Part shown: positions 24,103 to 33,300 of the stretch, in pieces
Numbering within the stretch: the stretch's first letter is position 1
Layout: every line of letters begins with the position of its first letter
Assembly: GCA_963782465.1 (NCBI GenBank)
Contig: CAWAJR010000006.1
Location: 682,001-746,000 of the forward strand
Direction of reading: 5' to 3'
From: JAODBJ01 sp963782465
GTDB taxonomy: Bacteria; Actinomycetota; Acidimicrobiia; IMCC26256; PALSA-610
DNA length: 64,000 nucleotides
The notes under the pieces: generated by a model
Databases searched by the model: none
What the model was told of the DNA's origin: nothing
What the model saw: only the letters and a program-made list of their open reading frames with translations
Translations under genes and position numbers: made by a program

Positions 24103-25518
24103 ATGACACTCCGGCTCCGGCTCGTCGCGGCACTCGTCGTGCTCGTGACCGTCGGGCTGGCGGTGTTCGGGGTCACCACATACGTCCTCTACGCACGTTC
24201 CGAGTACCAGCGACTCGACGACCAGCTGCGGTCGTCCGTACCGGCGGTGGCCCACCAACTCCAGGAGACGGCGAACCTCGTACCGGCCTCCAGCACGAAC
24301 GACACGCAGTCGGGAAGCGGCGACCAACCGCCGGTGGTCGCGCCGCCCGACGCGTACGGAGAACTGCTGAACTCGAAGGGCACGGTCGTTGCCCGCGCCG
24401 CGCTCGTCACTTCCAGCGCGCAGCCGGAGCTGCCGGCGACGCTGCCCGCGCCCGGGACGGGCGGCCGTTTCATCGATGCCGGTTCGGTCACGGGATCGAC
24501 CCGATGGCGGGTTTTCATCTCCACGACACAACAACCGTCGGGTGGGACGCTCGTCATCGCCTTCCCGGTGAACGAGGTGCGGTCGTCGTTGCGCCACCTC
24601 GTTCTGATCGAATCGATCGCCGCCGCCGCACTCCTCGTGCTCCTCGCGCTCGGTTCGTGGCTCGTGCTCCGGCGCGGGCTGCGGCCCCTCGAGACGATGG
24701 CGACGTCGGCGAGTTCGATCACCGCGGGCGACCTCTCGCGGCGCGTCTCGCCCTCGGAACCACGCACCGAGATCGGCCAGCTCGGGCTCGCGCTCAACAC
24801 GATGCTCGAACAGATCGAGACCGCGTTCCGGGAACGTGAAGCGACCGAGCACCGGCTCCGGCAGTTCCTCGCCGACGCGTCACACGAACTGCGCACGCCG
24901 CTCACGTCGATCCAAGGCTTTGCCGAACTGTTCCGGCTCGGCGCCAGCGACGATCCCGACAAGCTCGCGCTCACCATGCGGCGCATCGAGGAGGAATCCG
25001 ACCGCATGAAGACCCTCGTCGAAGAGTTGCTGCTCCTGGCCCGGCTCGACGAGACGCGGCCCGCGGAACGGTTGCCCGTCGACCTGTCGGTGCTCGCGGC
25101 CGATGCGTGCACCGACGCGGCTGCCGTCGCACCCGAACGACGCTTCACCCTCGACGCACCCCACCCGGTGGTCGTCCTCGGCGACGAAGCGCACCTCCGC
25201 CAGGCGATCGGGAACCTGGTCGCGAACGCGATCCGCCATACGCCCGCGGCGACCGCGGTCGACGTGTCGGCGGTCGGAGACGACGGGACCGCCGCCGTCA
25301 CCGTGCGCGACCACGGCGCCGGCATCGACGAAGCGTCGATCCCGCATGTCTTCGACCGTTTCTGGCAGGCCGACCCGGCCCGAGCCGGCCGCGGCGCGGG
25401 GCTCGGCCTCGCCATCGTCGCCGCGGTCGCCGAAGAGCACGGCGGCGAGGCCGGGGTCGCAAATGCTCCCGGGGGCGGGGCCGCGTTCACGCTGCGGCTC
25501 CCGCTGCCGGCCGGCTGA
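24103..25518 (+). CDS. sensor histidine kinase with HAMP domain
   Basis: 471 residues from ATG 24103. Helix 1 (about 7-30), an extracytoplasmic sensor region of about 140 residues, helix 2 (about 170-192), a HAMP linker (LRRGLRPLETMATSASSITAGDLSRRV), a HisKA dimerisation domain with the phospho-His in DASHELRTPLTSIQG (about residue 260), and the ATPase with N-box AIGNLVANAIRH, G1 DHGAGID and G2 GAGLGLAIV. It pairs with the divergent OmpR-type regulator. The signal is unknown. Confidence 0.93.
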   Translation: MTLRLRLVAALVVLVTVGLAVFGVTTYVLYARSEYQRLDDQLRSSVPAVAHQLQETANLVPASSTNDTQSGSGDQPPVVAPPDAYGELLNSKGTVVARAALVTSSAQPELPATLPAPGTGGRFIDAGSVTGSTRWRVFISTTQQPSGGTLVIAFPVNEVRSSLRHLVLIESIAAAALLVLLALGSWLVLRRGLRPLETMATSASSITAGDLSRRVSPSEPRTEIGQLGLALNTMLEQIETAFREREATEHRLRQFLADASHELRTPLTSIQGFAELFRLGASDDPDKLALTMRRIEEESDRMKTLVEELLLLARLDETRPAERLPVDLSVLAADACTDAAAVAPERRFTLDAPHPVVVLGDEAHLRQAIGNLVANAIRHTPAATAVDVSAVGDDGTAAVTVRDHGAGIDEASIPHVFDRFWQADPARAGRGAGLGLAIVAAVAEEHGGEAGVANAPGGGAAFTLRLPLPAG

Positions 25519-25673
25519 CCGGTGACCGCATCATCATGCGCCCCGCCCTGCATTAGCGTTGCGGTGAGCGACAGCAATGCCGTGCCGGAGCAGCCGGGCC
25601 CGATTGGTCGTTCATCCGAAGCCTGTTTCTTTCGTCCGTAGCCGTGGACCGAGGGGCGCAGAAGGGTGGGAGC

Positions 25674-26432
25674 ATGGCGGGCACAACCGCGCGAACCTCG
25701 CCGAAGTTGCGACTGCTGGCAGTGCTCGACGACCACACGACTCGTAGTGTCGTGCTCGCGACTTCGCGCTCGTTCGCACCCCTGTTCCGCGCCGAACTCG
25801 AGAGCGTCTACGTCTACGACACCCGCAACGGCACGCGCGAGCTCGTGGTGGCATTCGGGCGCGATCACGTGCAGGCGACGCCACGCGCGGGCGCGCTGAC
25901 CGACCTCATCAACACGCCGGGTATCGCGGCCGCGGTCGTCGCCGGCGTCGCGCCCGACGGTCGCCCGGTTTCGCTCGCGGCGCGCCGCGCCTTGACCGGC
26001 GCCCGCAAACCGATCGTCGTGCTGCCACCGGGCGTGCGGCCTTACTACGAGCACGCGGTGCCCAAGTTGTTGCTCGCGCTCGACGGCGCGCCGGAACCGG
26101 CTCGCGCCGTCGACCGGTTCCTGGCTCAGGCGTCGCCCGGCGTCGAACCCGCGGTGCTGCAGGTGTCGAGCCCGTTCACTGCCCCCGCCGTGATCGCCGA
26201 CGCATGCCGCGCCTCGTCGAGCGACGCTGTCGTGCTGGCGTGGTCGCAAGACTTCTCGACCGGGCACGCGCGGGTCGTGCGCGAGGTACTGGCTCGTTCC
26301 GAGGTGCCGGTCCTGCTCCTGCCCATCGCCGGCGACGCATCACGGGAACTCGACCTCACCGAACGGGAGATCGACCTCGCCGAGGAAACGCACGAGGAAC
26401 CACGCGACACACCCACCGCTCATTCGGAATGA
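25674..26432 (+). CDS. universal stress protein-like protein
   Basis: 252 residues from ATG 25674. An N-terminal strand-helix unit (LRLLAVLDDHTTRSVVLATSR) and a loop with ARKPIVVLPPGVRP, then a second half with KLLLALDGAPEPARAVDRF and VLARSEVPVLLLP, give the tandem pattern of UspA folds. The G-2X-G-9X-G(S/T) nucleotide motif is not clear, so ATP binding is uncertain. It ends in an acidic tail and converges with the first PKD gene, whose stop is 15 bp away. Confidence 0.7.
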   Translation: MAGTTARTSPKLRLLAVLDDHTTRSVVLATSRSFAPLFRAELESVYVYDTRNGTRELVVAFGRDHVQATPRAGALTDLINTPGIAAAVVAGVAPDGRPVSLAARRALTGARKPIVVLPPGVRPYYEHAVPKLLLALDGAPEPARAVDRFLAQASPGVEPAVLQVSSPFTAPAVIADACRASSSDAVVLAWSQDFSTGHARVVREVLARSEVPVLLLPIAGDASRELDLTEREIDLAEETHEEPRDTPTAHSE

Positions 26433-26447
26433 CGTGGCATCACCCTG

Positions 26448-29400
26448 CTACATGACGGTGGCGGTGATCTCGGCGGTCGTGGAAGCCGACGTGTTCCCGG
26501 GCACCGTGATCGTCGCCGTCACCGTGACCTGAGTCCCGGCGGGCAGCTTGGCGTGAGGCCAGGCGAACGTGTAGCTCTTGGTTTTCCCGGGGTTCAACGC
26601 GACGCCTTTCCCGACCGGAGGCGTGAGCACGACGGGATCGTCGGTCCCGACCTGCACCGTCATCCCGACGTTGCTGCTGCGCAACGGTGAGACTGCCGCG
26701 AGGCCGTCGTTCGCGACCGTCAGTTTCAGCGAGTTCGAGGTCTGTTTCGTCGTGATCTTCGGCGTCGACACCGTCACCGACAGATCGATGCCGTTCGGCG
26801 ACGACACCGTCGCGCAGTCGTTCTCGGGATGTTCGTCGCCGGCCTTCGACACACACGCGGTGACGTCGATGAGGTCGCCTGCGTTCAACGAGTCGCCGTG
26901 GTTCCACGTGATCGTGAACGTCGCGCTCTTCCCCGCCTTGAGGTTCACCGACTTCGGCGTGACGGTGAGCATGCCGGGATCGACCGGCACACCATTGACG
27001 TTCACGAGCGCCGCGATGTCACCGTCGGTGACGGCCCGCGTGCCGGTTTCCTCATTTTTCACCGTTGCTTTGAACGTGCTCTTCTCGGCCTGGCCTTTCA
27101 CCGTCCCGGTGAGCGTCATGCCGAGGTCGAGGCCGGGAATTCCACCGACCGTGACCGACACGGCTTGCGAGTCCATGCCGCCATGGCCGTCGTCGACGGT
27201 CAACAAGAAGGCAAGCGTCACCGGCCCGGGCGGTGCGACGAACGTCGGCATGACCGACGTCGCGTCCGACAGCGAAACGGGCGTCCCGGCGGTCTGTGCC
27301 CACGAGTAGGTCAGGGTTTGACCGGGATCGGGGTCGGACGATGCTGACCCGTCCAATGTCACCGGGTCGCCCGCCTCCACGCCCGACGCCGGCGACGCCG
27401 ACGCGACCGCCGTCGGGGGCGTGTTCGTGACCGTCACCGTCACCGAGCTCGTCGCCGTACTGAACCCGTCGTCGACGGTCAGGTCGAACGTCAGCACGTC
27501 GGGGAGGTCGGGCGCGGTGAAGGTCGGGCCGACGGAGGTCGGGTCGGACAGGCTCACCGTCGTGCCACCGGTCTGCACCCACGAATAGGTGAGATCGCGA
27601 TCGTCGGGGCTCGACGAACCGGAACCGTCGAGCGCAACCGGCGACCCCACGAGGACTTGCTGGTCGGGCCCGGCGTCGGCGATCGGTGGAGTCGACGCGT
27701 TCACGGTGACGTTCGTCGTGCTCGCGGTCGACGTGTTGCCGTTCGTCCCACTGCCGGCGATACCGCTCGTCGTGTCGGTGACGACCAACGAGAACGTGTA
27801 CGAGCCGACGGTGCTCGGCGTGAACGTCGGTTTCTGTGCCGTCGGGTCCGACAACGTCACCGTCGGCCCGGCCGTCTGCGTCCACCCGTAACCGATGACG
27901 TGACCCTGGGCCTGCGTGCTCGCGGACCCGTCGAGGGTCACGGGGTCGCCGGCGTTCACGGTTTGGGCGCCGCCCGCGTTCGCGACCGGCCGGGTCGGCA
28001 GCGTCGCGGCGTAGTTGGCGAGCGTCGCCGACAGCGCCGACGACTTCCCGGTATTGATCTTGGTGACCGTCACCTTCCATTCGGGGCAGTTCGCCGAGGT
28101 CGGCGAGGTCGCGCCCGAACCGCTCGTGCACACCGAGGTGTTGCCTGCTCCAGCACCACTCGGCGGCACCACGAACGTCGGGTTCTGAGCCGTGGTCGAC
28201 GACAACGTCGTCGTGCGCCCGCTGCTCTGCGCCCACACGTACGAGTAATCAGCCGGGTTCGTGCCGTCCGGGTTCGTGATGGCCCCCGCGTTCAGCTGCA
28301 CGACGTCACCCACGTAGAACGTCGTACCGCTCCCGCTCAGGCGGGTTTTCGTCGGGGCACCAACCGACGGTGTCGACGCGACCGACGACACCGATGTCGA
28401 GGCCGAATCGGTTCCGCCGAAACCGTCGTCGACGAGAACCGAGAACTGGAACGTCGAGCCACCGGGCGAGTCGACCGGCGGGACCACGAAGGTCGGCTTC
28501 GCGGCGCTCGGGTCCGACAGCGTCACTGTCGGGGCACCGTTGGCGACTTGGGCCCACGTGTAGGTCAGCGGATCATGGTTCGCGTCGCTGCTCGCGGTCG
28601 CGTCGAGCGTGACCGTCGTCCCGGCAGTCTTCCCGGTCTGGTTCGCGCCGGCGTTCGCAACCGGCGCGACGTTGGCCGAGTTCTCGACGGTCACCGAGTC
28701 GGTCGATGCCGGGCCGCCGAACGACGACACGGTCAGGTCGAACGTGTAGGTCGCGTCGGTGGCGTCGGAAGTGAACGTGGGTGTCGCAACCGTGGGGTCC
28801 GACAACGTGACGGCCGGACCACCCGTCTGCACCCAGGAGTACGAGTCGATCGGGTCGTCGTTGTCGTCGAAGCTCTTCGTCCCGTCGAGCGTGACCGTCG
28901 AGTTCAGGTGCACGAACTGGTCGGGGCCCGCGTCGGCAGTCGCACCCGTCTCCTGGTAGTTCAGGCGCGGATCGGTCTGGAGCACGAAATGCGCGGTGTT
29001 CAGACCCGCCGCGGCCGGGAGGCCGAACGCGGTGTTGATCGAGGATGCGCCGAGGTTGGCGAGCGCGCACGCACTTCCTGCGCCACCGACGGCGAAACTG
29101 TTGTCGACGGCGGTGTACCGGCCGTTGTGGGTGTCGAAGGGTGTCCCGCTGATCGGCTGGTTCGGCGCCGGCGGACTGGTGGTGCCGGTGGTGAGGTTGA
29201 GCGGTATGCCTGCGCTGCTGCTACTCGACGGGACGAAGCAGTTCGTACCGAGCGCGGTCAGGCCGCTCCCGCCCTGGAGCTGCACCCGGATGTTGATCGG
29301 CATGCTCACGGCGCCGGTGTCGATGTTGATCGTTCCGGCGAACGGCGTGGCCGGCGATGCGGTCGGTGCGGGCTGGATCCCGGCGGTGATCACGCCGAGC

Positions 29401-30185
29401 GTGCTGTCGGGGATGTAGCCCGGCGGGAAGTAGATGCCGCCGAGCGACTCGGCCTGCGCCTCGCTGGTACGGACGGTCTTGGGGATCGACATGGAGCCGT
29501 CGGCGTTGACGGTCCCTTCGATCACGACGTTCTCGACGGGTTGCAGACCGGTGGCCAGTTCGCTGTTGTCAGCGGCGCTGACGCACTCAGGGTCGGCGTT
29601 GCTGATGTCGTAGGTACTGCCGGCGCCCGGCGCGGTCGTGAAGCCCGCGACGCCCGTCGAAGGGCTGTTGGCCGAAAGCGTGAGTGTCGTCGCCGTGTTG
29701 CTCACGATGTGCGCACCGGCGGGGGGCGTCGCGGTGCCCGGGCCCGCAGTGATCCACACCGACTTGCCCTGCCATTGGTTGGTGGTCCACGCCTGGGTGG
29801 TGTCGACGATGCTGGTCGTCGTCCCGCCGGTTGCGGTGCCGGACGTCAAGTCGGCGCTCGCCTGGAAGTAGTCGGAGAGGCCGTCGGTCCCGCCGCCCTG
29901 GCCCACGGTCCCGAGGGGAGCGGCGTCGTTGTTCTGCGCGCCGTCGGCACAGGCCGCCGGTCCGGTGCTCGGACCGAGGTCGAAGAGCTGTTGGGTGGAA
30001 AGCCCCGCGTTGATGACGAGGTACGAACCCGCCGCGAAACTGAACCGCGTCAAGCCGGTCGGCGTGATGTCGGTCGCCGACGCCGGCGACGCCGATGCGA
30101 ACGCAACGCCCGCAACGAGCCCGAACACCGAAAGGATCGACAACGCGCCACGCGCGCGTGCGAAGACTCGACGCCCATTCATCAT
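26448..30185 (-). CDS. giant secreted PKD-repeat protein 1
   Basis: 1245 residues from ATG 30185 with GGGAG upstream. Signal peptide (about 1-37, ending SPASA), a unique N-terminal region (about 38-415), then six Ig/PKD-like domains, each opening with a variant of ADAGPDQ..V..LDGS and containing WVQTGG..VTLSDPT..PTF, then about 250 residues of two CARDB-like modules (TWNHGDSLNAGDLIDVTAC). A Cys pair lies in the third domain (VCTSGSGATSPTSANCPEW). No LPXTG motif or C-terminal membrane helix was found, so it is probably released or loosely attached. Such domains mediate adhesion or substrate binding. The next gene upstream is its paralogue. Confidence 0.85.
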   Translation of the reverse strand: MMNGRRVFARARGALSILSVFGLVAGVAFASASPASATDITPTGLTRFSFAAGSYLVINAGLSTQQLFDLGPSTGPAACADGAQNNDAAPLGTVGQGGGTDGLSDYFQASADLTSGTATGGTTTSIVDTTQAWTTNQWQGKSVWITAGPGTATPPAGAHIVSNTATTLTLSANSPSTGVAGFTTAPGAGSTYDISNADPECVSAADNSELATGLQPVENVVIEGTVNADGSMSIPKTVRTSEAQAESLGGIYFPPGYIPDSTLGVITAGIQPAPTASPATPFAGTINIDTGAVSMPINIRVQLQGGSGLTALGTNCFVPSSSSSAGIPLNLTTGTTSPPAPNQPISGTPFDTHNGRYTAVDNSFAVGGAGSACALANLGASSINTAFGLPAAAGLNTAHFVLQTDPRLNYQETGATADAGPDQFVHLNSTVTLDGTKSFDDNDDPIDSYSWVQTGGPAVTLSDPTVATPTFTSDATDATYTFDLTVSSFGGPASTDSVTVENSANVAPVANAGANQTGKTAGTTVTLDATASSDANHDPLTYTWAQVANGAPTVTLSDPSAAKPTFVVPPVDSPGGSTFQFSVLVDDGFGGTDSASTSVSSVASTPSVGAPTKTRLSGSGTTFYVGDVVQLNAGAITNPDGTNPADYSYVWAQSSGRTTTLSSTTAQNPTFVVPPSGAGAGNTSVCTSGSGATSPTSANCPEWKVTVTKINTGKSSALSATLANYAATLPTRPVANAGGAQTVNAGDPVTLDGSASTQAQGHVIGYGWTQTAGPTVTLSDPTAQKPTFTPSTVGSYTFSLVVTDTTSGIAGSGTNGNTSTASTTNVTVNASTPPIADAGPDQQVLVGSPVALDGSGSSSPDDRDLTYSWVQTGGTTVSLSDPTSVGPTFTAPDLPDVLTFDLTVDDGFSTATSSVTVTVTNTPPTAVASASPASGVEAGDPVTLDGSASSDPDPGQTLTYSWAQTAGTPVSLSDATSVMPTFVAPPGPVTLAFLLTVDDGHGGMDSQAVSVTVGGIPGLDLGMTLTGTVKGQAEKSTFKATVKNEETGTRAVTDGDIAALVNVNGVPVDPGMLTVTPKSVNLKAGKSATFTITWNHGDSLNAGDLIDVTACVSKAGDEHPENDCATVSSPNGIDLSVTVSTPKITTKQTSNSLKLTVANDGLAAVSPLRSSNVGMTVQVGTDDPVVLTPPVGKGVALNPGKTKSYTFAWPHAKLPAGTQVTVTATITVPGNTSASTTAEITATVM

Positions 30186-30255
30186 CGATGCTCCCAGCTC
30201 ACCCGCAACTTCGGGCGTTGCCTTCCGCTGTCGCGAACAACGTGCGCGACCGGGT

Positions 30256-30293
30256 GCTGTGGGGGGCCACGGTCACCCGCGACCCCCCACAGC
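30256..30293. terminator. 11-bp perfect hairpin after PKD gene 2
   Basis: Arms GCTGTGGGGGG (30256-30266) and CCCCCCACAGC (30283-30293) with a 16-nt loop, 15 bp after the stop of PKD gene 2 on the minus strand and 70 bp before PKD gene 1. No T tract. Likely terminator or RNA-stabilising hairpin between the two genes. Confidence 0.6.
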
Positions 30294-30307
30294 GGGGGAA
30301 ATGTGGG

Positions 30308-33300
30308 TCAGCTCACGACCCGCATGACCGTCGAACAGCTGTTGTCCGACGTATTGCCGGGCACGACGAGACAGGCTGTCGCCGTGACCTGGGTCCCGAC
30401 GGCGAGCTTCGCGTGCGCCCACTTGTAGCTGAACGACTTGCTCTGACCGGCGCCGATCGCAACGCGTGCGGCCGTCGAGGTCAGCACGATCGGGTCACCG
30501 GCACCGATCTGGATCGTGACCGTGAGGTCGTCGACCCGGAGCGGCGTGATGGTGCCGAGGCCGTCGTTGTGCACGGTGACCTTCACCGTGTCGGACGTGT
30601 GCGACTTCTTCACCGACGTGAGGTCGGCAACGGTCGACAGCGAGATCGGGAGCGTCGGGAACGACAGCGAGTCGCAGTTGTTCTCCGGGTGCTCGTCGCC
30701 GGGGACATCGACACACGAGGCAACGGCGATGATGTCGCCGGCGTGCAACGTGTCGCCGTGGTTCCAGGTGATCTTGTACGCCGACGTGTCGCCGGGCTTG
30801 ATGTTCGCCGACTTGGCGGTGACGACCACGTCGGCCGCGTTCACCGGGTCACCGTTCACGACGATGCTCGGATGGATGTTCGCGTTCGTGACCGTGCGCT
30901 TCCCGGTCTCGAGGTTCTGCACCGTTGCCGTGAACGTGCTCTTGGCCTGCTCACCGGTGACTGAGCCCTTCAGGGTCGAGGCAAGGTCGAGACCGGCGGT
31001 GCCGGCCACGCTCACCGTGACCGTCGCCGACCCGTTCCCGCCGTGACCGTCGTCGACGGTGAGCTGGATCGTGATCGTCGCCGGTCCGACGGGCGCCGTG
31101 AACGTCGGCTGCGCCGATGTCGCGTCGGACAGCGTCACTGCCGGGCCACTCATCTGCGCCCACGAGTAGGTGAGCGTGTGCCCGTCGGGGTCGCTCGATC
31201 CGGTGCCGTCGAGTTGGACGACGGTGTTCGAATCGACGTTCTGGTCGGGCCCGGCGTCGGCAATCGGGTTGGTGTTGTGCACCGTCACCGTGACGCTCGC
31301 CGTCGCCGAACCTCCGTACGCATCGGAGACCGTGACCGAGAACGCGAGCGTTGTCGGCAACGTCGGTGCGGTGAACGTCGGCGTCGCCGACGTGCCGTCG
31401 GAGAGCGTGACCGCCGTGCCCGCGGTCTGCTGCCAGCTGTAGCTGAGCGTGTGACCGTCGGGTTGCGAAGACGCTGAAGCGTCGAGTGCCACAGGCGTGC
31501 TCACGAGCACGTCCTGGTCGGCACCCGCGTCAGCCACCGGTGGTGCGTACGACACGACGTCGACGTTCGTCTCGGCCGTACTCGTCGCACCCGAGATCGT
31601 GTCGGTGACGATCAGGCTGAACGTCAGCGTCCCGGCCGTGATGGGCGCCGTGAACGTCGGTTGCGCGCTGGTCGCGTCCGACAGTGACACGGTCGTGCCG
31701 GCGGTCTGGCTCCACGAGTAGCTGAGCGGGTGACCGTCGGTCTGGGCCGATTCAGTGCCGTCGAGGGTGACCGCGTCGAGCACCTTGACCATCTGGTCGG
31801 AACCGGCGTTCGCGACCGGCGGGTCGAACGGTGTCACGTTCACGACCACGTCGTCGGTGCTGGTACCGCCGAAGAGGCTGTCGGTGACCGTCAGCGTGAA
31901 GCCCAACGATCCGGTTCCCGCCGGTGCCGTGAACGTCGGCATACCCGCAGTCGGGTCCGACAAGGTCACGGTCGTGCCGGAGGTCTGTACCCAGCTGTAG
32001 TCGAGGGGGTGGCCGTTCGCCTGCGACGAGCCGGAACCGTCGAGCGTGACGGTGTCGGCCGGGTGCACGTTCTGGTCGGGCCCGGCGTTGGCGATCGGCG
32101 CGGGGTAGGCGTTCACCGTCACGACGACGGCGTCGGATGCAGTGCCTCCCGGCTGACCGTCGTCGACGGTCACCGTGAAGCCGAGCACGTCGGGCGATGC
32201 GGGCGCCGTGAACGTCGGCATGGCCGCCGTCGCGTCCGACAACGTCACCGGCGTACCCGAGGTCTGCAGCCACGAGTACGTGAGCGGCAGGCTCTGGGCC
32301 TGGCTCGAACCGCTGGCGTCGAGGGTGACCGTGTCACCGACGTGCACGTTCTGGTCGGGGCCGGCGTCGGCGACCGGCGCCGCGATCGTCTGCGACGTCA
32401 CCGTCGCGGTGCTCGCGGTCGACGTGTTGCCGTTCGTACCGCTCCCGACGATGCCACTGGTCGTGTCGGTGACGACGAGCGAGAACGTGTACGTGTCGTC
32501 GGCTGCCGGGGTGAACGTCGGCTTCTGCGCCGTCGGGTCCGACAGCGTCACCGGCGTGCCGCCGGTCTGCGTCCACGCGTAGCTGATCACGTGGCCCTGG
32601 GCCTGCGTGCTGGCCGAGCCGTCGAGGGTCACCACGCTGCCGGTGTTGACGTTCTGGTTGCCGCCGGCATTCGCGACCGGCCGCGTCGGGAGCGTCGCTG
32701 CGTAGTTGGCGAGCGTCGCCGACAGCGCCGACGACTTCCCGGTGTTGATCTTGGTGACCGTCACCTTCCATTCGGGGCAGTTCGCCGAGGTCGGCGAGGT
32801 CGCGCCCGAACCGCTCGTGCAGACGGCGGTGTTCCCCGCGCCCGAGCCGGACGGCGGCACCACGAACGTCGGGTTCTGAGCCGTGGTCGACGACAACGTC
32901 GTCGTGCGCCCGCTGCTCTGCGCCCACACGTACGTGTAGTCGGCCGGGTTGTTGCCGTCGGGGTTCGTGATCGTGCCCGGGTTGAGCTGCACGACGTCGC
33001 CCACGTAGAAGGTCGAACCGCTCCCGCTCAGGCGGGTCTTCGTCGGTGCGCCGATCGTCGGTGTCGAGGCGCCGACGGTGATCGACACCGGCGTCGCGGT
33101 GGTGTCGGTGTCTTGTGGGTTGGGACCGCCGTTCGTCGCGGTCACGTTGAACTGGAACACGTAACCGGCGGGGCCCGTAACCGGCGGCACGACGAAGGTC
33201 GGCTTCGCCGCGTTCGGGTCGGACAGCGTCACCGTGGGGGCACCGTTGGCAACCTGCGCCCAGGTGTAGGTGAGCGGGTTGTTGTCGGGATCGGTCGAGC

